Assembly (NCBI GenBank): GCA_905612355.1
Contig: CAJQRU010000103.1
Coordinates: forward strand, 1-40,969
Origin: an uncultured Gammaproteobacteria bacterium
GTDB taxonomy: Bacteria > Pseudomonadota > Gammaproteobacteria > Arenicellales > UBA868
DNA length: 40,969 nucleotides
Reading direction: 5' to 3'
Position numbers and translations under genes: made by a program
Notes under the pieces: generated by a model
Told to the model about the DNA's origin: nothing
The model's input: the letters and a program-made list of their open reading frames with translations, nothing else
Databases searched by the model: none
Shown: in pieces, positions 17,408 to 25,550 of the stretch
Position numbering within the stretch: position 1 is the first letter of the stretch
How the letters are laid out: every line of letters begins with the position of its first letter

Positions 17408-17834
17408 GGTCGGGCTGAGACTCGGGGTAACTTGAGAGAGAAATTTTGGTAGTTTTGAGTGATTGCGGGATCAGCGGTGAATGATACGCAGCTTACTGCC
17501 ACAGACGGTTAATAATCGGCTTCCCTAAGCAGCGTTAACCGATTAATAATAAATATACTATAAATCAATGATATAGGCATAAAACAGATTGGGAGACGTA
17601 GCTTCAACGATGTTTTACAAACGCTGAATGGGTGACGGTGGTCACATCCAGGGAGCAATCGATTGTGGCAGACTAGCGATGTAAACCGGATTAGTCGTGT
17701 GCTGGTTTGTGCCACGCTAACGCGTAGCGTGTGCTGTCCACGATGCTATTCGTATAAGGATCTGACCGACATAGACAATAACTAATGTGCGCAAGACGTT
17801 TACCGGAGTGCGACAGGCACTTGGAGCTCGATTG
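17408..17834. other. 427-base leader region of the large PilY1-like gene
   Basis: No protein-like frame is visible. The region is AT-rich at 17505-17580 and carries paired inverted repeats (17506-17545) that could be a regulatory site for the downstream gene. No standard sigma-70 promoter pair with good spacing stood out. The start codon of the next gene is fixed by GGAG at 17823-17826. Confidence 0.45.
17506..17545. promoter_or_regulatory. Interlocked inverted and direct repeats upstream of the PilY1-like gene
   Basis: CGGTTAA (17506-17512) pairs with TTAACCG (17535-17541), and TAATCGG (17513-17519) pairs with CCGATTA (17539-17545). TTAATAAT also occurs twice (17509-17516 and 17543-17550). 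Because the two pairings share bases, only one hairpin can form at a time. This looks like a regulator binding site or an RNA switch in the leader, about 300 bases before the start codon. Function is inferred from the pattern only. Confidence 0.35.
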
Positions 17835-20800
17835 ATGAAGACTAGTAGAAATATTTTAAGTTTCACGATAGCTATTATTTTTATCTTGACAGCAGTTGTC
17901 ACACAGTTGGCGATGGCCGCGGATCCCTTCGAGATTTACAAATCCGCTAATTTCAAGGGCAGCGTAAACAATTACGGGGTCGGTCAGCACGAATTTCATG
18001 TTGGTGGTGACTCAAAAACGATGGGTTCTTTTAAGGTTCCCGCTGGTTTATCCGTCACGTTTTATGATGCCTCCGGATGCAAAGGGGGAAAGAGTTACGG
18101 GCCTTTCACGGGCCGATATCACGGCACCAAAGTCACTGGATCGCATGGATTTACATCACGGAGCATTCATTGTTTCAAGGTGGTCGATGTCTGGTCTCCA
18201 GGCAAACCACTCATCACCCTGTCTGAAGGCGGCAACGTCATTTTGCGACCGGGGAAGTGTGGCTATCGAGCGGCAAACAATGCCCGTTTTGGGATTGAAG
18301 TCGGCGGCGAGAAGCGTTCCGCCTTCACGATGAGAGGCACGTCTTGTGAGATTGCGGGTGACAGCCCAAGGCTATTGGATGGCATTGATATGGGCTACTT
18401 CCCGGCCGGCACCCAATTGCATTTCTATCATGAGATCAACGGTTGGGGCGGGACGGCCAAGACAGTTTACAAAGCTTCCAGCAAGAATCTAGGAACTTCT
18501 AGCGAAACCTTTGCTGACGCGGAGGTTTTCACGGACCGCAATAGATCGCTGGGTTTCGGCGGCAGTGTTGTTGAACGTGTCGCTGATCTTTCTGGTGCGA
18601 CTACGCCAATCAGGCGCTGGGTCCTGCATCTCGATGATGCAGCAGGTGGTGATGACGATGACGACGATGTGCCAATCGAGGTTCTATTGAAGACTGGCAG
18701 TAAACCTATTTGGCGCATGCGCACGACCGGTAATATTGTCCATGGTCCTGGTTCTTATTACACCACTGAAAAAGACGTCACGCTGGAGTTCAAGGAGATT
18801 AAGACAGAAGCGGCAGCATTGAAGAAGGTTCAGGAGCTTGCTAGCAAGAATCCATCGAATCCGCCGGTGATGTGGCAGTTGAGTAATTTTCCAGGTAAAC
18901 GTGACGGTCATTTGATCGTGCATTTAAAGAAGTTCATGTCCAAGCCGCTCGATCGTGAGACAGGCTATTCGGTGGACTGCTACACGGCCTTCCATGCGGA
19001 ATATGGCAAAAAGAATGTTCATCCAGTGCGCGTAGGCGGTTCTTCACCACCGTTATATTATTTATCAGATCCGACGGAGACAAAGCGCTCGTGTATGGCC
19101 GGCGGCCTCACTGTGGGTTCATTCACCAGTGCGACGAGTACGGCAGCGAGTGTAGGCAAGGTCAAGCTGTACCAGCACTATGGTTATAAGGGGATAGAGA
19201 AGGGTTACGGTGTAGGGGACCACGTATGGATTGGGGACACCTATTCAGGTTATCTGGGATTGTCATCGTTCAAGATTCCGAAGGGATTGAGCGTGACCTT
19301 TTATGAGGGTAAAGGATTAACGGGCAAGAGTTACGGACCGTTTGATGGAGCGCTGTCGTATAACTGTCTGGGCTGTGCGAAGCACCCGTTGATACCGAAC
19401 GACAAGATATTCTCATTGAAGGTAACGGATATTTCGACGAAGGCGAAAAGGGAAGAAGAGGCGGAGAAACGAGCGAAGGCGGAAGCGGACAAGAAGGCGG
19501 CGGTAGCCAAGGCGAAGGCGGCGGCAGAGCTCGCGAAGAAGAAAGAAGAGTGCAAGGCCGATGTGGTGTTCTTAATGGACAACACGGGCAGCATGAGTCC
19601 GGTGATCAAAGCGGCGAAGAAAAGCGCGGCCAAGATACTGAATAAGATTGCAGGAGCTGATCCACGATTTAAAGGACTTAACGTCCAGTTTGGTGTGGCG
19701 ACGTACTGGGGGGACCCGAAGGAGCATAAGTGCGAGACCAAGGCGACGGACGTAAAGCTTTATCAGCACTGGCACTACGGAGGCAAAGAGAAGGGTTACA
19801 AGGTGGGCAAACATGCGTGGATTGGTGATACCTACTCGGGGTATCTGGGGTTGTCGTCATTCAAGGTTCCGAAGGGGTTGAGTGTTTACCTGTGGCAGGG
19901 TCGGGATTTCAAGAAGACGATGTATGGCCCGTATAAGGGCCCGTTGGATATTGAGTGTCTGGCGAATCGCAAGGGAGATGGTTGTCCCCACTCTGATATT
20001 CCGAACGATCAGATCCATTCGATTGAGGTGGTGAAGACATCAGCGCTGCCGCCGAAGACGAAGGCGGGGTGTACGGCATATCGTGATAAGCAGTGTTACT
20101 GGATGGAAAACACCAGTGGCAAGTATTGCTGGGTGCCGCGATCATCAACCGGATTCTCCAGTTGCAAGGCACTGGATTCATGCGATGGAGGCGGTGGTTT
20201 ATCGGGTGGAGGTTGTTACAAGTTTGCGGAGTGTTCGGACTGCAAGCGCATGCCCTGGAGTGGAACGGGTGGTTCTTTTTCCAGTGCGACGAGTACGTCC
20301 TCATCGACCAAGACAGCCGGAGGTGTCACGCTTTATTCACATCCAGGTTACAACTCGCGAACAACGAAGTTTGCGGGTGGTGCGAAGGATGGTCGTGAGA
20401 AACAATATGGGGCGGGTGATTACCCATGGATAGGGGATCTTTTTCCAGCTGACGGTTGGTTTGGTGCGTCGGCTATGAAAGTACCGTCAGGGTATTCGAT
20501 TGAGATGTATGAGGGCCGCAACTTTACAGGTAAGAAGTATGGGCCAATCAAGGGTCCACGTAATTATGAAGATCTTAATGCATCCCCGATTCCACAGGAT
20601 CTCATCGTCTCAATCAAGGTTGCAGGCGGTAGTTCGAAGAAAGACACGGGAGACGGCTATCAGGAGTGTGCGCGTAAGGCATACAAGGTGAACCAGCCGT
20701 TGACGAAGTCGAAGGAGTCGGCGGCGAGTGCGATGAAGCAGTGGAAGGCGTGCAGTGCACCAGGCGGTTGTGGCGCTGACTGGCCGGAGGCGAACTTCTT

Positions 20801-23426
20801 TGCGTTGCAGCAGTTAGCGACGGAAGGGGAGATAACGGACGGCAAGGGCACGTCGGACAAGGGCTTTGCGAGTGGTTACAAGGTCGGTTGGCGTAAAGAC
20901 GCGGGACGTGTAGTGGTGTGGTTTGGAGATGCGCCCTCGCACACGACGACAGTAGATAAAGAGGAAGCGGTGTCGGCGCTGCTGGATAACGAAATTGTGG
21001 TATCGGCGATTAATACGCAGGGCAAAGGCGCGGGAATGGACAGCGCGAGTCTGACCTACGGGAGTTCAGGGGATTTACCGCATTTCTGTTCGGTGAAGAC
21101 CTGTGAGTGGGGTGCCGGGGAATGCGATCACTATGCTTGTGAGAAGAAAGGCAGCATATGTAGTACGGAGCCGGAATACGACTGCAGTGTGCTGGATAAG
21201 GCGAACCCGCCAGGCCAGGCGACGCAGATAACGGTGGCGACGCGTGGCAAGGTACATCACAAGATCACGGGTGGCGATAAGGTCGTGAAGGCGATTCTTG
21301 AGGCGACGGCGGTGGGTATTGCGGATGCGGGCGTGGGCTCAGCGGTAACTTTTACCGGGGGGTTCCTTGCGCGAGACAGCCAGGTCTTTTTTGGCACGAT
21401 GAATCCGAAGGGTTGGTCAGGTGATGTGCAGGCATGGCCGCTGAATGAGGAGACGGGGGCGATCGATGTGGCGAAGGGCAAGAATTGGAGTGCGGCGGAG
21501 ATAATTGACGCGGGCAGTCCCACATCGCGGGTGATGCTGACTTACCAGCGGGCGGTGACGGACGCGAAGGGAGTAACGACGCCAGATAAGGGGATAGCCT
21601 TTCGTTGGGATGAGTTGAGTGATGAACAAAAGGCGGATATTCAAAGCAATCACAAGGGTGAAGTGGGTGATGAGAAGGAAGGTGAGACGCGCTTAAGTTT
21701 TCTGCGTGGAGATCGCGCTGATGAAGGCAAGGGCCAAGGTTTTCGTATTCGCGACAGTCGATTAGGCGATATCTGGCATTCCTCGCCGGTGCACGTTGGG
21801 GCACCACGGATGCCACGCTGGATGCCGAGAATAAAATCCAAAGAAGCGGCGGATATGTTCAGGGCTTACCTGAGTTTTGTAAGGACCAGTGGTGGTCGTG
21901 AGCCGATCGTGTATGTGGGAGCGAATGATGGCGCGTTGCACGGATTTAACGCAAAGACGGGCAAGGAAGTCTTAAGTTACTTTCCGGCCGCGTTGTATGC
22001 GAGTTTGAAGGACACGAAGGGTGGTGGTTATCACCAATTGGCGAACCCGGATTATGTTCACACGGATTATGTCGATGGGACACCATCGGTGTTTGATGCG
22101 TATGTACGTGGTGACGGTGGGGCTATGGAGTGGCAAACGGTCCTGGTCGGGAGTCTGGGCGGCGGGGGACGTGGTTTATTTGGATTGGATGTGACCGATC
22201 CCTCGACGTTCAGTGAAGCGAACGCAGATGACATTGTGCTGGGTGAGTTTACCAACGCGGATGATGATCATTTTGGCTACAGTTACTCGAAGCCGAGATT
22301 TGGGAAGATGAACAACGGGCGCTCGGCGGTGATCATTGGTAATGGTCTTAAAGACACGGCGACGGATGAGACTGGTGGACAGGCGCAGTTATTTATTGTG
22401 TATCTCGATGGGGATACGCCAAGGGCCGATGGCAAATGGGACCTTGGCAAGGATTACATCCGTATAGCGACGGGCAAGGGTGAGGCGAGTGCGGGTTTAA
22501 GGAACGGTTTGTTCTCGCCGAGCATTGTTGATCTTAATGGAGATGGCACGATTGACCGAGCTTATGCGGGGGACTTATACGGCAATCTGTGGGCGTTTGA
22601 TCTGTCGGGTAAATCCTCTGGCGCCTGGAAGGTCGCGCTGGACAAGATGCCGTTGTTGAAGGCGGAAGGTAATCAGCCGATCACGGCGGCCCCGTTGTTA
22701 GTGCGCCCCCCTTACCGAGCGATGGGTCGAACGCCGAGAGATGCGCCGGGGTTGATGGTGATGTTTGGTACGGGACGGTTTCTTAAGGATCGAGACAAGA
22801 TGTATACGGAGCCGCAGCGTTTTTACGCGATTTATGACCGCGGGGTTCCGGTGAGTGACGTTACGAGCCAGTTAGTTGAGCAGCCGCTTGTTATTAGCGA
22901 GATCGAGACCTCGACGGGTGAAACGAAAAAGATCCGTTTGACGTCAGGACCGTTGAAGATATCTTATAACGATCCGAAGTCGCCGAAGCATGGTTGGTAC
23001 ATGAACCTGCCAGAGAAAGGTGAACGAGTGGTGTCGGAGGCGAAGTTTTTCCGGGGCGTGGTGTACTTCAACTCGATTGTGCCGGACCTTAGTGTGTGTT
23101 CCTCAGATGGTGAAGGCTGGGAGATGGCGGTCAAGCTGCTCAATGGCGGCAATCCCAGAGCGGGTAATCACGATGTAAACGATGATGGGAAGGTGGATAA
23201 GGACGATGCGGCGGAAAAAGATGGAGATGAGGCACCGGCGGGTGAGCGGCTTGAGGGACGTGGTATGCCGACGGGTCCGAATTTCTTTGGAGGCCGACGT
23301 TTTACGGCCACCAGTAAGATGGACGACGACGGTTCTTATTTACCCGAGGAGACCGCGCTCGAGCGCATTAAACACAAGACACAGGGTCGCCTGTCCTGGG
23401 AGGAATTACGGCCACGAGATCAATAG
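17835..23426 (+). CDS. pilY1: Giant PilY1-like protein with VWA domain and four beta/gamma-crystallin-like modules
   Basis: The start is ATG 17835, eight bases after GGAG; a GTG 48 bases earlier lacks such a site. The product has 1863 residues. Residues 1-28 are a signal peptide ending LAMA. Crystallin-like Greek-key modules lie at about 34-117, 443-532, 639-732 and 831-929, each with the aromatic-rich pairs seen in VKLYQHYGYKG and VTFYEGKGLTGKSYGP. Residues 272-278 are an Asp run; 538-573 form a charged Lys/Ala/Glu helix. The VWA domain starts at about 576 (VVFLMDNTGSM, MIDAS D582/S586). Modules 3 and 4, with a Cys-rich spacer (745-803), appear inserted before the rest of the VWA fold (about 946-1070, with VVVWFGDAPSH). 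The PilY1 propeller follows from about 1310 (IWHSSPVHVGAPRMP, YVGANDGALHGF, calcium loop DLNGDGTIDRAYAGD) and an EF-hand-like DVNDDGKVDKDD near 1780. PilY1 family is clear; the modules suggest calcium- or ligand-dependent surface adhesion (inference). Confidence 0.88.
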   Translation: MKTSRNILSFTIAIIFILTAVVTQLAMAADPFEIYKSANFKGSVNNYGVGQHEFHVGGDSKTMGSFKVPAGLSVTFYDASGCKGGKSYGPFTGRYHGTKVTGSHGFTSRSIHCFKVVDVWSPGKPLITLSEGGNVILRPGKCGYRAANNARFGIEVGGEKRSAFTMRGTSCEIAGDSPRLLDGIDMGYFPAGTQLHFYHEINGWGGTAKTVYKASSKNLGTSSETFADAEVFTDRNRSLGFGGSVVERVADLSGATTPIRRWVLHLDDAAGGDDDDDDVPIEVLLKTGSKPIWRMRTTGNIVHGPGSYYTTEKDVTLEFKEIKTEAAALKKVQELASKNPSNPPVMWQLSNFPGKRDGHLIVHLKKFMSKPLDRETGYSVDCYTAFHAEYGKKNVHPVRVGGSSPPLYYLSDPTETKRSCMAGGLTVGSFTSATSTAASVGKVKLYQHYGYKGIEKGYGVGDHVWIGDTYSGYLGLSSFKIPKGLSVTFYEGKGLTGKSYGPFDGALSYNCLGCAKHPLIPNDKIFSLKVTDISTKAKREEEAEKRAKAEADKKAAVAKAKAAAELAKKKEECKADVVFLMDNTGSMSPVIKAAKKSAAKILNKIAGADPRFKGLNVQFGVATYWGDPKEHKCETKATDVKLYQHWHYGGKEKGYKVGKHAWIGDTYSGYLGLSSFKVPKGLSVYLWQGRDFKKTMYGPYKGPLDIECLANRKGDGCPHSDIPNDQIHSIEVVKTSALPPKTKAGCTAYRDKQCYWMENTSGKYCWVPRSSTGFSSCKALDSCDGGGGLSGGGCYKFAECSDCKRMPWSGTGGSFSSATSTSSSTKTAGGVTLYSHPGYNSRTTKFAGGAKDGREKQYGAGDYPWIGDLFPADGWFGASAMKVPSGYSIEMYEGRNFTGKKYGPIKGPRNYEDLNASPIPQDLIVSIKVAGGSSKKDTGDGYQECARKAYKVNQPLTKSKESAASAMKQWKACSAPGGCGADWPEANFFALQQLATEGEITDGKGTSDKGFASGYKVGWRKDAGRVVVWFGDAPSHTTTVDKEEAVSALLDNEIVVSAINTQGKGAGMDSASLTYGSSGDLPHFCSVKTCEWGAGECDHYACEKKGSICSTEPEYDCSVLDKANPPGQATQITVATRGKVHHKITGGDKVVKAILEATAVGIADAGVGSAVTFTGGFLARDSQVFFGTMNPKGWSGDVQAWPLNEETGAIDVAKGKNWSAAEIIDAGSPTSRVMLTYQRAVTDAKGVTTPDKGIAFRWDELSDEQKADIQSNHKGEVGDEKEGETRLSFLRGDRADEGKGQGFRIRDSRLGDIWHSSPVHVGAPRMPRWMPRIKSKEAADMFRAYLSFVRTSGGREPIVYVGANDGALHGFNAKTGKEVLSYFPAALYASLKDTKGGGYHQLANPDYVHTDYVDGTPSVFDAYVRGDGGAMEWQTVLVGSLGGGGRGLFGLDVTDPSTFSEANADDIVLGEFTNADDDHFGYSYSKPRFGKMNNGRSAVIIGNGLKDTATDETGGQAQLFIVYLDGDTPRADGKWDLGKDYIRIATGKGEASAGLRNGLFSPSIVDLNGDGTIDRAYAGDLYGNLWAFDLSGKSSGAWKVALDKMPLLKAEGNQPITAAPLLVRPPYRAMGRTPRDAPGLMVMFGTGRFLKDRDKMYTEPQRFYAIYDRGVPVSDVTSQLVEQPLVISEIETSTGETKKIRLTSGPLKISYNDPKSPKHGWYMNLPEKGERVVSEAKFFRGVVYFNSIVPDLSVCSSDGEGWEMAVKLLNGGNPRAGNHDVNDDGKVDKDDAAEKDGDEAPAGERLEGRGMPTGPNFFGGRRFTATSKMDDDGSYLPEETALERIKHKTQGRLSWEELRPRDQ

Positions 23427-23483
23427 ATAGACCACGAGTGCTTAGGCATTCGGCAGTGAGGTGGGTTTTGTGCGTGGACTGGT

Positions 23484-24248
23484 TTAATGTTCACGCAACC
23501 CACCATAAACGTTCCAATCAGAGGCGACCTGATGGCCGGCGTCAACTGGTAGGATCGCGCCAGTGATCCCGGAAGCGGCCGCAGAGGACAGGAAGGCGAT
23601 GGCATTGGCGACCTCGCTTGGCTCGACCAGTCGGCCCAGCGCCGACTGAGTTATCAGTGTGTCTTCATGTAGGGCTCCGGTGTTAACGCCGCGGGCGAGT
23701 GCTGGTGTCTGAGTGAATCCCGGACAGACGCAATTTACCCGGACACCGTTAGGGCCCCATTCAGCCGCGAGGTTTTTTGCCAGGTGGATAACTGCCGCTT
23801 TTGCCGGGCCATAGGAATGAAGGGGCGACGAGCGCTGGCCCGAGATAGAAGAGACCAGAACGATTGCCCCGCCAGTCTTTGATCGAGCCATTCGCTCACC
23901 GAAGCTTCGACAACAGGCATAGCTGCCACGCAGATGAATGTTTTGGATCAGGTCCCATTCCTTCCAACTGAGTTCTCCCGGTCGCAGGGGCCGTTGCAGG
24001 GGGCCAGCACAGGTTACTAATACGTTGACAGGGTTGCTATCGGCAGCGAGATGAATGGCCAGTTCTTCTATCAAATTTTCATCCTGAACGTCCAGCGTAA
24101 CGCTGTTTGCGCCGATCTCACCAGCGACCCTGGAAGGGTCGACAACATCCAGAATGGTGACTTTGAAGTTGTCCTCTCTGAAACGCCGTGCGGTGGCAAG
24201 GCCGATGCCGCTTCCTCCACCGGTGATTAAGACATGATCGTTTCGCAT
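23484..24248 (-). CDS. Short-chain dehydrogenase/reductase (SDR)
   Basis: This classical SDR of 254 residues has the cofactor motif TGGGSGIG at 9-16, the acidic residue DVVD at 34-37 that favours NAD(H), and CAG at 80-82 where most have NAG. The catalytic set is N103 (IQNIHLRG), a serine in VSSIS (133-136), Y146 and K150 (YGPAK). The C-terminal part has the usual PGFTQTPA substrate loop and LPVDAGHQVASDWNV. Such enzymes interconvert secondary alcohols and ketones; the substrate here is not evident. The gene converges on the PilY1-like gene (57 bases between) and is separated by 355 bases from the TupA-like gene, so it stands alone. Confidence 0.9.
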   Translation of the reverse strand: MRNDHVLITGGGSGIGLATARRFREDNFKVTILDVVDPSRVAGEIGANSVTLDVQDENLIEELAIHLAADSNPVNVLVTCAGPLQRPLRPGELSWKEWDLIQNIHLRGSYACCRSFGERMARSKTGGAIVLVSSISGQRSSPLHSYGPAKAAVIHLAKNLAAEWGPNGVRVNCVCPGFTQTPALARGVNTGALHEDTLITQSALGRLVEPSEVANAIAFLSSAAASGITGAILPVDAGHQVASDWNVYGGLREH

Positions 24249-24603
24249 GGTGTGTTTAGTGTGCCGGTTAGTTGAGTGTGCGTGCCTGCTACAGGCTTGG
24301 TTGTAACACAGGAGAAAGCCCGTATACGAACCTTATCCGGCAATCATGAGCGAACCACGATCGTCACTCGCTGGTTTCGATCGCTATTTGTGCTGTTCAC
24401 ATCATGAGCCAAGAATGACTTCCCGATCGGTCTGGTAAAATATCCGACCACCGATTTCGATTACCGGGCGACTACGAGTCTAAAGATAGACTGCAGACTC
24501 TACATTGAGCGCGCCGAATGGCCCGCTCAGTTGCACTGCAGTCACTAGTCATAGCGCTTAGACATCATTGCGCTTGTTATTGCAGAACGATAGGAGCCCA
24601 TTC
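24249..24603. other. Divergent intergenic region between the SDR and TupA-like genes
   Basis: No protein-like frame and no clear promoter or RNA element could be recognised. It must hold the start signals for both flanking genes. AGGAG at 24592-24596 is the ribosome binding site for the TTG start at 24604. Confidence 0.45.
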
Positions 24604-25440
24604 TTGGCTAGTCTTTTTCGAGCGTTACTCGTGCGGTCGTGCCGGTGGATTATCTACGTGGTTCTATTGGGGTCAAATGTCGTCTCGGGGAGCGATGACT
24701 CAATTGTTTTGCAATCAACCACCTCGACACGAAACTCTGGTTTGTATGAGAAACTTCTGCCGCTCTTTAAGGCTTCGACAGGTATCACGGTCCAAGTGGT
24801 TGCTGTTGGGACTGGCCAGGCGATTCGAAACGCCATTAGAGGGGATGGGGATGTATTGCTTGTGCATGCGAAGGAGGCTGAACAGCGCTTCGTCGCTGAA
24901 AAGCACGGCGTCAAGCGTTTCGACGTGATGTATAACGACTTTGTGTTGGTGGGGCCGCCGGACGATCCTGCGGGCATTAGGAAGGCATCTTCTGTTACTG
25001 AAGCACTGGCGTGGATCGTGCAAAGTGGTGCGGTATTTATATCAAGGGGGGACGACTCCGGCACCCATAAGAAGGAGTTAGTTTTGTGGCGCGAAGCGGG
25101 TATTTCTGTAAGGGAATCGAGTGGGGAGTGGTATCGAGAGACTGGCTCGGGGATGGGCAGCACGTTAAATATCGCAATCGGAATGGGCGGCTACTGTTTG
25201 GTGGATCGCGGAAGCTGGATCAGTTTTAACAATAAGAGAAGCTTTGAGGTTCTTTTTGAAGGAGCCGCGGTGTTGTCCAATCAGTATGGTGTAATGTTGG
25301 TCAACCCTCTAAAACATCCCCACGTGAATGCCAAGGCGGGCCAGGCCTTCATTGACTGGTTGTTGGGCTCTGTTGGACAAAACGCAATCGCGGCTTATCG
25401 AGTGAGAGGACAGCAACTGTTCTTTCCTAATGCCAAGTGA
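24604..25440 (+). CDS. tupA: TupA-like tungstate (or molybdate) ABC substrate-binding protein, orphan
   Basis: The start is taken as TTG 24604, seven bases after AGGAG; the frame is open a little further upstream without such a site. The product has 278 residues. Residues 1-29 form a signal peptide ending VVSG. The mature part carries the TupA family pattern in order: LQSTTSTRNSGLYEKLLPLF, VQVVAVGTGQAIRNA, DVLLVHAKEAEQRFV, DVMYNDFVLVGPPDDPAGI, ISRGDDSGTHKKELVLW, YRETGSGMGSTLNIA and VDRGSW. The TTST and SRGDDSGTH segments hold the oxyanion ligands. In TupABC systems this periplasmic protein captures tungstate for import. The permease (TupB) and ATPase (TupC) are not next door: the next gene encodes an unrelated exported protein. 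It may serve transporter genes elsewhere. Tungstate versus molybdate cannot be told by eye. Confidence 0.87.
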   Translation: MASLFRALLVRSCRWIIYVVLLGSNVVSGSDDSIVLQSTTSTRNSGLYEKLLPLFKASTGITVQVVAVGTGQAIRNAIRGDGDVLLVHAKEAEQRFVAEKHGVKRFDVMYNDFVLVGPPDDPAGIRKASSVTEALAWIVQSGAVFISRGDDSGTHKKELVLWREAGISVRESSGEWYRETGSGMGSTLNIAIGMGGYCLVDRGSWISFNNKRSFEVLFEGAAVLSNQYGVMLVNPLKHPHVNAKAGQAFIDWLLGSVGQNAIAAYRVRGQQLFFPNAK

Positions 25441-25510
25441 GGAGCTAGGGGCCGTGTCGGGTTCTTTTAAGCATGCGATCGCAGACGTGTCGTATACGAT
25501 CCTGTACTAT

Positions 25511-25536
25511 CTTTCAAGGCTTTCAAGGCTTTCAGG
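25511..25536. repeat. Short tandem repeat, 9-bp unit CTTTCAAGG
   Basis: Two exact copies (25511-25519, 25520-25528) are followed by a shortened third copy, CTTTCAGG (25529-25536). It lies between the TupA-like gene and the next ATG at 25551, in the expected ribosome-binding region, so copy number could influence translation. Confidence 0.7.
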
Positions 25537-25550
25537 TTGAGTTTGTATTC

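Noticed and set aside
21352-21816. Long minus-strand frame of 154 codons inside the large PilY1-like gene
   Set aside because: Rich in Pro, Ser and His, as expected for the antisense of a Gly/Lys/Asp-rich gene, with no start signal or family features.
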